From assembly GCF_026210795.1 (NCBI RefSeq), contig NC_089450.1, positions 2,480,001 to 2,544,000 of the forward strand: a DNA stretch of 64,000 bases. The letters run 5' to 3'. Under the pieces are notes generated by a model. That model saw only the letters and a program-made list of their open reading frames with translations. It searched no databases and was not told where the DNA came from. Below are positions 24,831 to 36,239 of the stretch, piece after piece; the stretch's first letter is position 1; every line of letters begins with the position of its first letter. Both the position numbers and the translations under genes were made by a program. This stretch comes from Rhizophagus irregularis. Taxonomy: Eukaryota > Glomeromycota > Glomeromycetes > Glomerales > Glomeraceae.

Positions 24831-26523
24831 ATGTGGATTAGCGTATTTAAATTTCATTTTCATCCCTTAAAAAAATTTTTAATCAAAATTCCTCCAACTT
24901 CAACGGTTACTGTTCCTTCGCGCGCACGAGAATTTTCTGAAGACTTGTTTGCGGACAATGGAAAACTTATGTGCCGTTTTTGTGATCATAGTATTAATTT
25001 TCAAACAAAAAATACAATTACTGCTCTTATAGGTTCTAAAACACATATTCGTAATAAAAATGAGAAAAAAGAACAACAAATAAAAAAAAGACAACCAACT
25101 ATTCAAACTATCCTTAATGCATCTGAAATTAAAAAAAAACTGCTGTAAATAATTTAGTAGATGCATTTGTAACAGCTGATATTCCATTAGAAAAAATAGA
25201 TAAACTTCAAAAATTGGTTGCGTGAAAATTGTAATGAAGGAGGCTTTATTCCAAAATCAGATACTTTGCGTCGTGATTATTTACCAAAATTATTTGAAGA
25301 TCATGTTAATCAACTCAGAATATTTTCGTGGCAGACAAGTTTTAATTATTATAGATGAAACTACAGATAGTAAAGCACGAAATGTAGTTAATATTTAGCT
25401 ATAATGGTGTAACAAAATTAGTTCATGTTGATTATTTAGAAAATGTTAACAATTGTACAATTGGACAACTTTTAATTCAAACTTTGGTTCAATGGGGAAT
25501 TTCTTTTGATCTACCACAACTAATTGCATCAGACTCTGCGACCTATATGAAGAAATGCTATCGTGATGTATTTCTTAGAGAGGCGTGGGTGTCAATTAAT
25601 TATTTTCAAGTTGTGCATCAATTACTTGCAAATATCAAACAAACTTTTGTCTAAAGTAGAAGTCGAAAAGTACGTTACATATCATATCTTCAACGTCAAG
25701 GAGTATCTAATCCAAAAAATATACCTTTATCTAATAACAACAAGATGGAATACTTGGTTTCGTATGGCATTTCATGTATATCAAAATTTGGATTATATTC
25801 GTGGATTTTATAATGAAGAAGGCAAAGTAAATTCAATGCCAATAATTGAAAAGATAAATTCAGCTTTTACAGACCAACAAATCAATGGGCGTATTGAAAT
25901 ATATTTAACATTTATTCAGGAAAATTCATAGCAATTTGTAGCTGATCTTGATTTTTTTCAACAAGAAAATAAACCAATGTTTCCATTTATTGAACAAAGA
26001 TTACAACAGCTTGAAGCACGAATAACTATGGGAAAAACTATGACTAATGTTGGATCAACTATGGATTTAGTATTACAAAAATTTAATTCTCCTTTAACAG
26101 CATTTTGTCCAGTATTTCAACAAGCAGCTTACAAAAGACTTGAAGACCATGTATTACAACATCCTGCACGTTCTTTATTTAGAGCTGTTCAAGTTTTTGA
26201 CCCACGATTTTTATCATTAACAACTGCTAATCGAGATATCTACTCCTATAAAATTATTAGAGAACTGGCTAATCCATCAACATTTCTTATTCAAGAATGG
26301 TCAATTTATGTCAATATAAATTTAAATCTTATAGAATTTTCTGAATTAAATGAATTTTGAGATAAAGTTTCATTACAACTTCCTCTTTTAGAAAAAATAG
26401 CACGAAATTATATATGGTTACCAATCTCTTTCCTGTGCGGTAGAAAGAAGTTTTTCTGCATATAATAAAATTTTAGATGACGATAGACAAAACTTAAGTC
26501 CGGAATCACTTAGATTTCTTATA
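24831..26523 (+). pseudogene. hAT transposase with BED-like zinc finger, frameshifted
   Basis: The first fragment (24831-25148) contains SRAREFSEDLFADNGKLMCR and FCDHSINFQTKNT followed by SKTHIRNK, a BED-type zinc finger. It shifts frame in an A run at about 25131-25139 and continues TAVNNLVDAFVTADIPLEK. Then come WLRENCNEGGFIPKSDTLRR, the catalytic region IIIDETTDSKA (first Asp), ASDSATYMKKCYRD (second Asp), and long alpha-helical stretches (25977-26360). The hAT C-terminal dimerisation motif SVERSFSAYNKILDDDRQN lies near 26440-26500. Stops and shifts occur at several points. The N-terminus resembles CGGBP1-like hAT-derived proteins. It is non-functional. Confidence 0.85.
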
Positions 26524-26678
26524 TATATATATATATATCTATGATGTATTTTAATAACCAAAATAGCGATAAATAAACGCAAATTTCTTACTATAATTAG
26601 TAAAATTTATATCGGAAATTTTTGCTGTTAAAAATTTATGATTTGATATCGGAATATTCCCGGGTCTCTGATGGGTGG

Positions 26679-28132
26679 TTGAATGACTGGTCACGTGCCA
26701 TTTGGTCATTTACAAATGATCTATCTAGTCATTTATAAATTACATCACAATTCTGGGCAAAATTATTTATGCAATTTCGATATCTGATATCTGATATTCG
26801 AGAATAAAAATTATATCACGTGATAATATAAATTTGTAATCCATAAATTTAGCCTGAAGGTCATTCAGGCGTCATGTCAAAATTGCCAAATGGCCGCCAT
26901 CTTTAATACGACTTGCGGTGTGATCATTTCGTAGTGGATTTATTAATAATGTTCCATATGACCTTAATGCATTTGGAATTATTAATACTCTAATTTTCTT
27001 ACACGGTTAATAATAACAAAAAAATTAGTCGTTCCTGGAACCGTTATCAAATTTCACGATACACAACGTGTCATATTGCCATGTATAAAATATTTCTTTT
27101 CAAATTTCAAAACAAATATTCTAGAATTTTGGACTAAATAAATTGTAACAAACTGTTGCACTATAATAACGTAATAATTTGAGCGTTCGCTTGCGTTTTA
27201 TTATTTTTATTAATTATTTTAACGTGTCATTTTAATAGTTTAGCTATTTAAAGCTTAAATATTAAATTCCTTAATTCCTATTCATTTTCGTGATGACAAC
27301 TATACCTTTTATTAATTATTCGCTACAGTGACCCGTTTTACTCATCATCAGTACCGACTGCGCAAAATGTACCACTTTAATTAAACATCACCGAAGCTCG
27401 AATTAAGTATTTTAATCAGATCCTTTTTTATAATTCATGTACGGGATGCCAACGTATATATCATTTAGGCCATTAATTAATTCTAGTCATGTTACGTAAT
27501 AAATCAACAACGTATCAGTCGCATCATGAGCAAAGTATATAGCTGTGCATCGATCAATAACACAGATATGCGCTGAACTATATATAATTAAGGACTTTAC
27601 TAAAAAAATATAAGACAACTCACTAATTCCGATTTCGTTGTATGATCATATTATACCGACTGATGGGATTTTAAGATTCCCCATTGCTGGGTTTCGGCTT
27701 ATTTGTCGACTTGACAGTTGTCGGCTAATGGTATAGATGATGATTTCATGTTGTTCTAAGAGTTTAAGACTTTAGGTGGTTTATTTCTTTTTTTGTTTAT
27801 GCCGTATTTTAAAGAAATTTTAAATACTAGCAAAATTTTATCATTGTTGTAAGCAAAATTTGGGGTAAATAAATAAATAGTTTTTTCTCATCATCGATCG
27901 GGCAAGAAAAAATTAATTGGTCATGTGATGCCGATTTTGTCCACAATAGTATTTTATTTTCGTTTGGTGATTTGAGCAAAAAAAATTTACCAAATCAGCT
28001 AATCATCTTTAGAAATAGTCTCAATTTTCAAATAAAACGTTATCTGGGTTTATGATCCAAATCTGAGGATGGAGAAACTTTATTGATCTTCCTAACCCCT
28101 TATCAATATATGTATTGCTAATCCCTATAAAA
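26679..28132. other. Gene-free stretch
   Basis: No coding frame is recognised. A short perfect hairpin GCCTGAA-GGTCA-TTCAGGC lies at 26852-26870. Confidence 0.45.
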
Positions 28133-29637
28133 AAATTGGATACGTTCATTTTTTATAAAGTTTTTATACGATTTTTTTCCTTAGAAATAACGTATCATAA
28201 TAGGATACGGAAAATGCACAAATCCGTATCACTAAAAATATGGTTTGGATACGGAATTTGCACGGGATTCATATGAAATTTACATGATTTGATCACTGAT
28301 TTTATCACGAAATTTATACGATTTGGTCACTGAATTTACTATTTGTATTACAGTTTTATTTACATAAATCTAATTTTACTTTATTAAATTAAATAAAAAA
28401 TAAAAAATAAACAAAATACAAATACATTATGAAAATTCCCTCCTTATTAAAACCACCTATTGCAACCAAAATTATCTATAAGTTCAGGTTCATTTGGAGT
28501 CAAATAACCTAAAAAAAAGAAACATAAGAACGTCTAACTTAATTGGAAACAAAACCCCCCCCTCATATAGTATCTGCAACCGTCCAAGTCGCCAAAGGTC
28601 AGCATTCCTACAAAAAAAGAAAGAGAACTCCAGAATGTCTGACCTACATAAAAGAAAAGAATTATGAAGCGCCTGATGAGAAAGAAACCAAAACAACAAA
28701 ATAAATCCAAAACTGACCTACAAAAAAAGAAGACTCAGAAGCAACAAAACTGAAACAACAAAACTGAAACAACCTACAAAAAGAAAAGAATCTGAACCCA
28801 ACTTACAAAAAAAAAGAAAATTTGAACACCTAAAAAAAGAAAAAAATCCTGAACCATCCTACAAAAAGGAAAGGACTCCCAAACTGATCTACAAAAAAGA
28901 AAAAAGAAACTGAATCTTCTCACAAAAAAAAATCTGCTGGCCTAGAAATAAAAAAAGGGATAAATATAAATAAAAAAGTAAGGGGAATAAAGAATAAATC
29001 AAAAAAAATATTTTTTAAAAAGAGGGATAACGAAGTTAGGAAAGTTAAAAAAATTTTTTTAAAGGGAGGACGTCAAAGTTAGAAAAATAAAAAATTTTTT
29101 ATAGAGGAAATAGAGAAAATTTTTTTAAAAAAAAGAAGAGTGGGAATAAAAGAATAAATCAAAAAAAATTTTTTTTTTTAAGGGAGTGATGAAAAAAATT
29201 TTTTTTAAAGAGTAACGAAAAAAAATTTTTTTTTAAAGTGAAGTACTTTTTTTTTAAAAGAGGGGTGACGAAGAAAGAAGAAAAATTTAGAAAAAATAAC
29301 AAAAATAAGACAAGAGAAAAGAGAAAGGAAAGGAAAGACAGAAAGGAAGATCAAACTCATCGTTTATATAAAAAACAAAAAAACGTATCATATAAACAAT
29401 CACGTGATCTCGTGTTATGATACGGGATTTTTGTAAAATTATCTTCTAAAAATATTAAGTTTAAAAATTCCGTATACATTCCGCATGATTAATTTTTTCC
29501 GTATACATTTCGTATACGTTAGTTTTTTAAAAAATGAATTGCTTATTAAATATACGGAATTTGTATACGGAATCTATAGAAACGTACATAAAATGTATAC
29601 AAAACGTATCCTTTCCGTATACATATTTCTTATAGGG
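28133..29637. mobile_element. 1.5-kb non-autonomous element with CCCTATAA ends
   Basis: It begins CCCTATAAAAAAATTGGATACG and ends TTTCTTATAGGG, with AAT directly on both sides (3-bp target duplication). The subterminal regions repeat CCGTATAC and GATACGGA words in both orientations (28140-28330 and 29460-29630). The ends match the 199-bp MITEs at 2382 and 52366. The core is purine-rich tandem sequence and no transposase is present. Confidence 0.72.
28440..29330. repeat. Purine-rich degenerate minisatellite
   Basis: From about 28540 to 28950, units of roughly 30-50 bp repeat CCTACAAAAAAAGAAA followed by CTGAAC-like words. From about 28980 to 29260, units repeat AAAAATTTTTTTTAAAG with GGGA or AACGA spacers. 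The small frames here (28490-28699, 29238-29420) are low-complexity by-products. Confidence 0.7.
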
Positions 29638-30302
29638 AATACTGTAAATTAAACTTTCGCATTTTTTCATAGAGATTATGTAGATGGCCGAAACAGAACA
29701 ATTTGAATCCTATTGGTTAGTCGTGTCATTTATTAATAATACCAGAACATACAGTAGGTTCCAAAGAAATTTTGGCAAGCTTCAGAAATTTCTTCAGTTT
29801 ATGGACAGGATCCAGTGTTTGTACTTATATAAATCCTGTTATCCGGTAAGAAGCAGATAATATATATATATATATATACACAGTATACTGTATATATATT
29901 TTATATTTTTCGATAAAAGTTTTTGCTATATTTTGTAAAGTATGCAAAACACAAAGATTTAATGACCCGTTTTAGTACCCACGAAAAACACGTGTTGGTA
30001 CAGGACCCGAAAGGAGATCGGCACACGCTACATATCACATGTTTGCAATACGAAATATCATAGGGCCGGCACTACGTAATTCTGCCTGGCATTACTTCAA
30101 TCTGCATGATTAAACTCTTGAGACCTATAGTTTTAGCGAAAACAATTTTATTGTTCGTTTGTGAACGGGGTTCTGTATTTAAAGATATAACTTGATATGA
30201 AAGTGAAAGATTGAACGTATTCTTCCGAAAATAGGCAATCCCGAAAGTATGCAACTCAAATTCCCAAATATTTAATTAATTTTGCAGTAAAAATATAATA
30301 TA
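29638..30302. other. Gene-free stretch
   Basis: A TA microsatellite lies near 29860-29895. No gene is supported. Confidence 0.4.
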
Positions 30303-30492
30303 CCCTGTAAAAAATTTTATCCGTAACTTCTGCAAAAACTCTGTGAATATGATATATTTACGGAAAAAAATAACTAAAAAATCTAACCATCTTGGATAAT
30401 TTCCATGTTTTTGAGGCTATAAAATCCCGTAAATGAGATACATTTATAGAAATAACAAAATAAAAAAAATCAGGAATAAATTTTTTATAGAA
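30303..30492. mobile_element. MITE with CCCTGTAAAAAAT ends, degenerate copy 3
   Basis: It begins CCCTGTAAAAAATTTTATCC and ends TTTTTTATAGAA, where the final GG has become AA. It is flanked by ATA on both sides. The interior keeps ACGG and GATACATTTA words shared with the copies at 2382 and 52366. Confidence 0.55.
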
Positions 30493-31007
30493 ATAATCTA
30501 AATGAATATTAACTTATATAAATTTGGTTAAAATCGAAAATTCTATCAGTTTCTTTCAAACTATAATAAAATTTTGTTGCTTATTTTCGGAGGAATACGA
30601 TATTATCCGTATATTTACCAGTAACAATCACTAGATGGATCGACCTATCTTGGATATATTTAAGAGTTGATTCTTGGCAATCTTTGGGCTTAAAGTCTTG
30701 GCAGGTCGATCAGATCCTATTTTTAGATCGCCGATTTTTACCATTTTATTTTAATTATTTCATTGGTTTTTTTATTAGGATATATGTTAACAAAATAAAA
30801 ACAATCTTGCATAATTAAGTTTAAGTTAGACGCCAAGACTTCATACTAACACATAAAAGTTTAAAGTTAAGCTAATACATGCATATCAATGATATATATT
30901 TTTCTTTTCTTATAATATCCGTCAATCCAAGCCCATTTTTTTATTTGAAATTTCTTTTAATGGAAAAGATTTTTTAAACCTTGTTTTTTATAATGACCCC
31001 GGATTAA

Positions 31008-31060
31008 AAATTTAATAACGAGGCTTATAATAAACATTGCATCGCCTCATTTTTAAATTT
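31008..31060. repeat. GAGGC/GCCTC hairpin, upstream copy
   Basis: Arms AAATTTAATAACGAGGC and GCCTCATTTTTAAATTT are separated by 19 bp. It is homologous to the hairpin at 31266-31318 and lies in a directly duplicated block of about 250 bp upstream of the secreted Gly-rich gene. Confidence 0.65.
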
Positions 31061-31265
31061 GTAATTGATCGACCAATTTTAAGAATTTTTCTATCAAACT
31101 TTGAAAAAAATATTTTTATGGTCTAATACATTTTTGTTTATAAATGAACGGCAATTTCTTCTTGTATCCAGTTAATCAAAGCCTTTTTATCAATGAAATT
31201 TCCTTAAAATTTATTTCTTTATTATATACAAAATTGCTAGAAATATTATAAATTGTTTAGTTTCT

Positions 31266-31318
31266 TTGTAAATTTAGTAATGAGGCTTATCTTCATTGCC
31301 TCATTTCTAAATTTACAA
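31266..31318. repeat. GAGGC/GCCTC hairpin, promoter-proximal copy
   Basis: Arms of 21 bp (TTGTAAATTTAGTAATGAGGC-like and its complement, one mismatch) are separated by 11 bp. The preceding 80 bp also align with those before the first hairpin (shared words AATC, AAAGCC, TGAAATTTC). It ends about 140 bp before the ATG at 31457, so it could act in transcription; this is inference. Confidence 0.7.
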
Positions 31319-31383
31319 CAAACAGAAGATTTTTCGAATTTTATATTTTTAATTATTTATCAACTTGCTGAAAGAAAAAAATG

Positions 31384-31391
31384 TATAAATA
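31384..31391 (+). promoter_or_regulatory. TATA box of the secreted Gly-rich gene
   Basis: TATAAATA lies 66 bp upstream of the ATG at 31457, a suitable distance for a short 5' untranslated leader. Confidence 0.6.
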
Positions 31392-31456
31392 CACCCATAT
31401 TTTTATGAAATCAGCACCTAAGAGATTTTGATTAAAATTAATTTACAATATTCGAC

Positions 31457-31861
31457 ATGTTTAATATTGGATTTAAACACAAGCACGCACTTGTACTCAT
31501 TGTAGTACTTGCTGCATTACTTATTACCGTTAATTTCGCATCACCACTAACGAGACGAATCGATACTGGTCTCCAAAAAAGACAAACTGACAATTCTACC
31601 ATCACGCCCAGTCCCACGCCCACGGATTCTACTACGCCTACAACACCCCCAGACGACGGTACAAGCGGTGGACCAGGACCAGGAGGTCCCGGGACAGACG
31701 GAACAGACGGAACAGACGGGACGGACGGGACAGATGGATCAGATGGTGGTCCAGGAGGTGACGGAGGTCCAGGTCCAGGAGGTGACGGAGGTCCCGGTCC
31801 AGGAGGTGACGGAGGTCCAGGAGGAGGTGACGGAGGTCCAGGCGGTCCAGGCGGTCCATAA
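31457..31861 (+). CDS. Secreted collagen-like Gly/Pro/Asp-rich protein
   Basis: This intronless gene encodes 134 residues. Residues about 10-28 are a strong signal peptide core (ALVLIVVLAALLITVNFA). Two dibasic sites follow, LTRR and LQKR, which suit Kex2-type processing in the Golgi. Residues about 42-68 are Thr/Ser/Pro-rich (STITPSPTPTDSTTPTTPP), a likely O-glycosylation zone. From about residue 68 the chain is low-complexity: five TDG triplets, then repeats of GGPGPGGDG ending GGPGGPGGP. There is no Cys. It should be exported to the cell wall or outside; candidate roles are wall protein or symbiotic effector, but no specific function can be assigned. It is markedly more GC-rich than its surroundings because of the GGN/CCN codons. 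The minisatellite makes length variation likely. Confidence 0.82.
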   Translation: MFNIGFKHKHALVLIVVLAALLITVNFASPLTRRIDTGLQKRQTDNSTITPSPTPTDSTTPTTPPDDGTSGGPGPGGPGTDGTDGTDGTDGTDGSDGGPGGDGGPGPGGDGGPGPGGDGGPGGGDGGPGGPGGP

Positions 31862-33732
31862 GACGGAGGAAATGGATAAAACTTGTTAGATATATGTTTA
31901 TCTATTGAACGTATATTATTTGGTAAAATGGCATTTTAATTTGACGAAATGTACAGACATTATTCAATTTTATTTGCACTATTCAGAATAAGTTTGATAT
32001 TTTACGTTATTTTATAATATACGAATATACAAATCAATCCTAATAAAATTTCAATTATTATTATTCACATATCCAATCAAGAAATAATTGTTTCTTCTTA
32101 TTTCGCTTAGTAATAGTGGTGTACTTGACATCCCTTTTGAGTAATATATATTATATATCTATTGCTTATACGTCGTCTTAGCTGATAAAATTTATCAATT
32201 TTCTGACCTATTTTTGCTTATTCAAATATATATGAAATAATAATATTATTATTGCTCAACACCTGCTGTAAAAAAGCAATGGAGCTTTGGATGCATAATG
32301 ATTATCGTCCCGACTTTTATATGCTTGAATTGTTTATTTTGATTATTAAATAAATTTTAATTATTGAAGATTTATTTTAAAATTCACCTTTACGAATTAT
32401 TTACAATTTCCCATGCATGTTTTTACCACATAGTATAAGCAAAATTTTGAAGCAGATTGTGTAACCGAAGTCTTTCTATTGATCGTTTTTTGAATCAAGA
32501 AGACAAATAAATTGCTGATTCAGAATCTGACGAATATTATTATTATTTACAAGAGTTATGTAATTTATTTAATATTATAATATATAAATGAAAAATTATT
32601 ACAATTTATTACATGTATTATAGATGTTTTTTTTTTCTGTAGGATAAACATGATAATGGAGGATCTGTGGATGATGGTGCGTGATGATGGAACGCCTTTT
32701 CTTTCCTATTTTTAAAATTTTTCAAATTTTTCTGATAAATCAGAGACCTAAAAATAATAATGGTAATGGAGAACTTAAAAATAATGGAGAAGATAAAAGC
32801 AAAAGATTAGAAACACTAGCAGATGGCCGTAAGGTTCAGGTAATTAAGATCATCAGATCATCAATACCAACAACAGTTGATAGAATACGCAAATACTCGC
32901 ATGAAGATTGTTCATTCAATTATTTTGATATCACGTACCACTAAATTTATCGCATGCATTTTGGCATTTTGTTTTCATTATATTCTTTCATCCAAATATT
33001 CTCTTCATCAACAGTTAATGAAAATATACTAGATCCGACCAGATCCTATTATCAATAATTATCGTAAAATCAAACATAAGTCAAACATAAAAATGTTATT
33101 TAGATCATTTAATTTTGATAAGAATTTATAATGGTGAATACTCAAGAAATATTCATATGGAATTCTTTAAAGCCGGCAAGATCCTTTGATCTAGACAAAG
33201 ATGGCTAACAACCGAAAGTAATCATATAACTTTCGAAAGGAGTGCTAAAGTCCGAGGTTTTAATGGATAACTGATAAGTAAAACAAAGAAAATGAGTACA
33301 CAAAAGAACTTTCGTGAAAGAAATAATCGTATATTAAATTATTGAAAATCTTATGAAGTATTGTATAATGACATCTGTATTAACAAACTGATGAAAGTCT
33401 TTGTGTAACTGTTTCAGAGGTTTATTTGTAATCAGTAATATGATGTTTAGGATAAAAAATAGTTAATAAATTATAAATTCATTTATTTAACGGATAATGA
33501 AATAATATTTTATTTCATCAATAATGATTTACTTTTTCTTTATTTCCTTATTTATCACATATACATTATGAATGGTTGTTTTTGCCAGATCAACATGTGT
33601 TACATCATTATATGCGGTCCCATTTTGAATGTATAAACCGTAATCTAAATTATAAATACAGATGAGAAGTTCCTATTATTGAACTTTTACCTTTTTTCAA
33701 ACTTTAGTTTTAACTTCTTACTTTTACAAAAA
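31862..33732. other. Gene-free stretch
   Basis: The frame at 32681-32944 contains a short hydrophilic segment (NNNGNGELKNNGEDKSKRLE) bounded by splice-like AG and GT. However, joining it to the upstream exon-like piece (32643-32680) breaks the frame. No gene is asserted. Confidence 0.4.
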
Positions 33733-33945
33733 ATGTCCCCGAATAATTACAAAATAAGAAAACGACGACAAAAACGATGTGCGAAAGTCCGCATCAAGAA
33801 TAACACAGACACGATAAATCTCATTGAACAATTGCCTTTACAAGATGCAAAAGATCCTTTTGCGTACCAACTATTTTATGGAAGTTCTTTCCGTTACACA
33901 ACAGACAAGTTATCATTAAATTTTGTAAGTATGATGCTTCATTAG
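33733..33945 (+). pseudogene. Orphan second-exon module of the F-box/Arg-rich family, plus strand
   Basis: From the ATG, MSPNNYKIRKRRQKRCAKVR gives a basic stretch. TDTINLIEQLPLQ and DPFAYQLFYGSSF then match the family's C-terminal signature, and 17 extra residues follow the usual end. An AG at 33706-33707 with TTTTTTCAAACTTTAG context precedes the frame in the same phase (one base then full codons) as true second exons. No first exon is recognised upstream. The frame is open further upstream to 33679. It is either a stranded exon or a small gene; it is the only member on the plus strand. Confidence 0.55.
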
Positions 33946-34485
33946 TCTTAGCGAGTTTCATGCATGATCTGACATTTGCTATTTTATACGTAGGATTAAA
34001 AGAAGATATTGGACTAAACGAATATATTAAAAAACGAATGTATTATACATATTTATTATATCTATATTATTAGATACGAGCATACTTAGATACATAGAAT
34101 TCCTTATTTAAAAATTATTTAAAAATTATTTAACATATTAATTAAGTATATTACATGCATATATATTATGCAAAACATTGACATGAAATAAATAACATAA
34201 TTAAATGAATAATAAAATTCCTAGGCTCATAAATTGTAAAAATTTTATATTAATATAAAATTAAATAATTGCAAAATTAAAAGTTGAAAAAAAATAAAAA
34301 AATGAATTTATAAATAATATAAACGAAGAAAAAATCGACAAAATTAAAAAAAAAAGAAAGATAATTTTAATAAATCAAAATTCTTTGATTCGTTCAAAAG
34401 CAAAGATGGTGTTCCACAAATTATTACACACCAAAGATAAAAGTTTTTCTATCTATAAGTAGAGATAAGGTAGAGTTTGCATATT
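33946..34485. other. Gene-free stretch
   Basis: Very AT-rich; nothing recognised. Confidence 0.45.
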
Positions 34486-34555
34486 CATATCCGCCGATCT
34501 GCAGAATGCATATTATATATATAAAAACCGCCAATGCATTCTGCAGATCGACGGA
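34486..34555. repeat. Hairpin with CATATCCGCCGATCTGC arm
   Basis: Arms TCCGCCGATCTGCAGAATGC and its near-perfect complement enclose about 22 bp. The outer sequence matches the ends of the 761-bp element at 45198-45958, so this looks like an internally deleted relative. Confidence 0.75.
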
Positions 34556-34563
34556 ATTTTATT

Positions 34564-34773
34564 GTCCGGAGCGAAGCGAAGGACTATATATGTCTACGCA
34601 CTATGATGATCTATGGAAATAACGTGTAAATTTTCAATCACGTGAGTTTCTCTGTCCAGGAATTCCAAGGCGTTATGCTGCTAATCTGCAGAAAATTACC
34701 GGAATTCCAAGGCGTTATGCTGCTAATTAGTAGAATATCGCTAAATCTTTATTTATTATACCTCGCTCCGGAC
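34564..34773. mobile_element. Small element with GTCCGGAGCGA ends
   Basis: GTCCGGAGCGA at 34564 and its reverse complement TCGCTCCGGAC ending at 34773 bound a 210-bp unit. Inside, GGAATTCCAAGGCGTTATGC is repeated directly about 41 bp apart (34660 and 34701). The frame at 34642-34827 results from this repeat. Confidence 0.5.
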
Positions 34774-36239
34774 TTACAACGGTTCCCGTTTCCTAGTTTA
34801 TTACAACAAATCAGAGAAAAATACTAAAAATAATACAAAACTAAGAAAAGCTATTACTATATATGTTTCGTTATATAAAATACTTGACAAATTATCCAAG
34901 AGAATTTTATACCAAATTGATGCTTTTGCAATAGAACTTTTTAAATAAAAAAAATGTCAAGCATTTTTTGAACTAAATCATTGATCGGATGCAGTATTTA
35001 GGATGGGACCATACCATGGGCAGAGCAACATCATGACAAAATCTGGATAACACATGGTTATAACTATAATAATAAAACCTTTTAATATAGCTCCCCTCTG
35101 ATAAATCTATTTTCTTGTTATTAATTTTATTAATTTATAATTTTTAGTGCTAATCTAAATATCACCAGAATTTATTAGTTACAGTATATAAATTATCAAA
35201 TTTAAATAAAAATAAATTACGTAATTTTAATTTAATACGTGAAATTGTAATTATGTTTAAAAAAAAAATTATTAAAATTATTTCAATTTAAAAAAAAATG
35301 CAATATAATTAGATAAATTATGCGGTAATAATTGTAAAAGAATAAATTCATTTTTCATTAATAAAAAAAAAAATTAAAATAAATTTTTATTTATTTATTA
35401 TAAAAAATCAAATATTTTTTATTTTTTCGCAGTAAAAATCAAGTATTTTTGTAAATCATTTTTTTGTACTTTATTTTGGGGAAATGTCATGTCAGGATAA
35501 TGTCTTTCGGGATATATTTCGTCAGGATAATATCATGTCAGGAAAAAGTGATTTTCCATTCGGGAATTTATCTTGTCAGGAAATCATTGTTGTACTGTAC
35601 GTCGGGAAAATGGATATCGAGAATCGGTCCGACAAAGGAAGATCCTAGAAATTATTATACATTTCTGTTTTTTGATGTGCCATTGACATAAACGGTCATG
35701 TGAATCGAGCACCTGGAATGCAAGTGCAAAAAAAATACCGCAGTAAGTTTATTTTTAGCGTAATATATTAATAAACCGGCCAAGAAAAATATTCTTTTGT
35801 TGCTTCGTAATAATAAAAAACTTTTTTTAAAAAAAATTATGATCACATATCTTTTGCTTACGCACTTAATGACTCTAGCATCGACTGAAAAGTGGTAGCC
35901 AGATTTATTTGCCGGTTACACATACAGGGTTGTGATTTCGAATAGTAGCGGTCTCATTTAACCAATTACCAAATATTTTCTTTTCACTATAACTTTTTTA
36001 TAAACTCATATTTAAATGAAGAGTCAAGTATTAAAGTAAATTTAGTATATATCAAAATCGTTGAATAATAAATTTTTTTCTAACGATTAATATGCATTAA
36101 TTTAAATAAGAAAATTTATTATAAATAATTACATTCTTAGTGCTGAGGAGTCATTGTTTCACTTTCAAATTCAAACTAAATTACTATCAAGCAATTATTG
36201 GGATTTTCATTTCAGCCGTTGTGTCTCTATTGTACCATG
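34774..36239. other. Gene-free stretch with TGTCAGGATAAT repeats
   Basis: Between about 35490 and 35600 the word GTCAGGA recurs four times with CGGGA words between, producing the frame at 35464-35691. No gene is seen. A T7A8 block is near 35822. Confidence 0.45.

Larger units (their letters stand above)
21734..26670 (+). mobile_element. hAT element carrying nested insertions
   Basis: Both ends match: CAGAGACCCGGGAAAATTCC at the left and CAGAGACCCGGGAATATTCC as reverse complement of the right. They are flanked by a perfect 8-bp target duplication ATGGGTGG (21726-21733 and 26671-26678), the hallmark of hAT. The total is 4937 bp. Subtracting the retroposed insert (21803-24753) and its duplicated target leaves about 2.0 kb of hAT sequence with a decayed transposase on the plus strand. 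It is non-autonomous now. Confidence 0.92.

Noticed and set aside
31638-31889. Two further open frames over the collagen-like gene, one on each strand
   Set aside because: They are frame shadows of the GGN/CCN minisatellite (Leu/Arg/Asp or Gln/Glu/Val runs) without any signal or domain.
32643-32839. Two exon-like pieces with AG and GT borders upstream of 33 kb
   Set aside because: Joining them leads to a stop after about 35 codons, and no flanking exons are recognised, so no gene is claimed.
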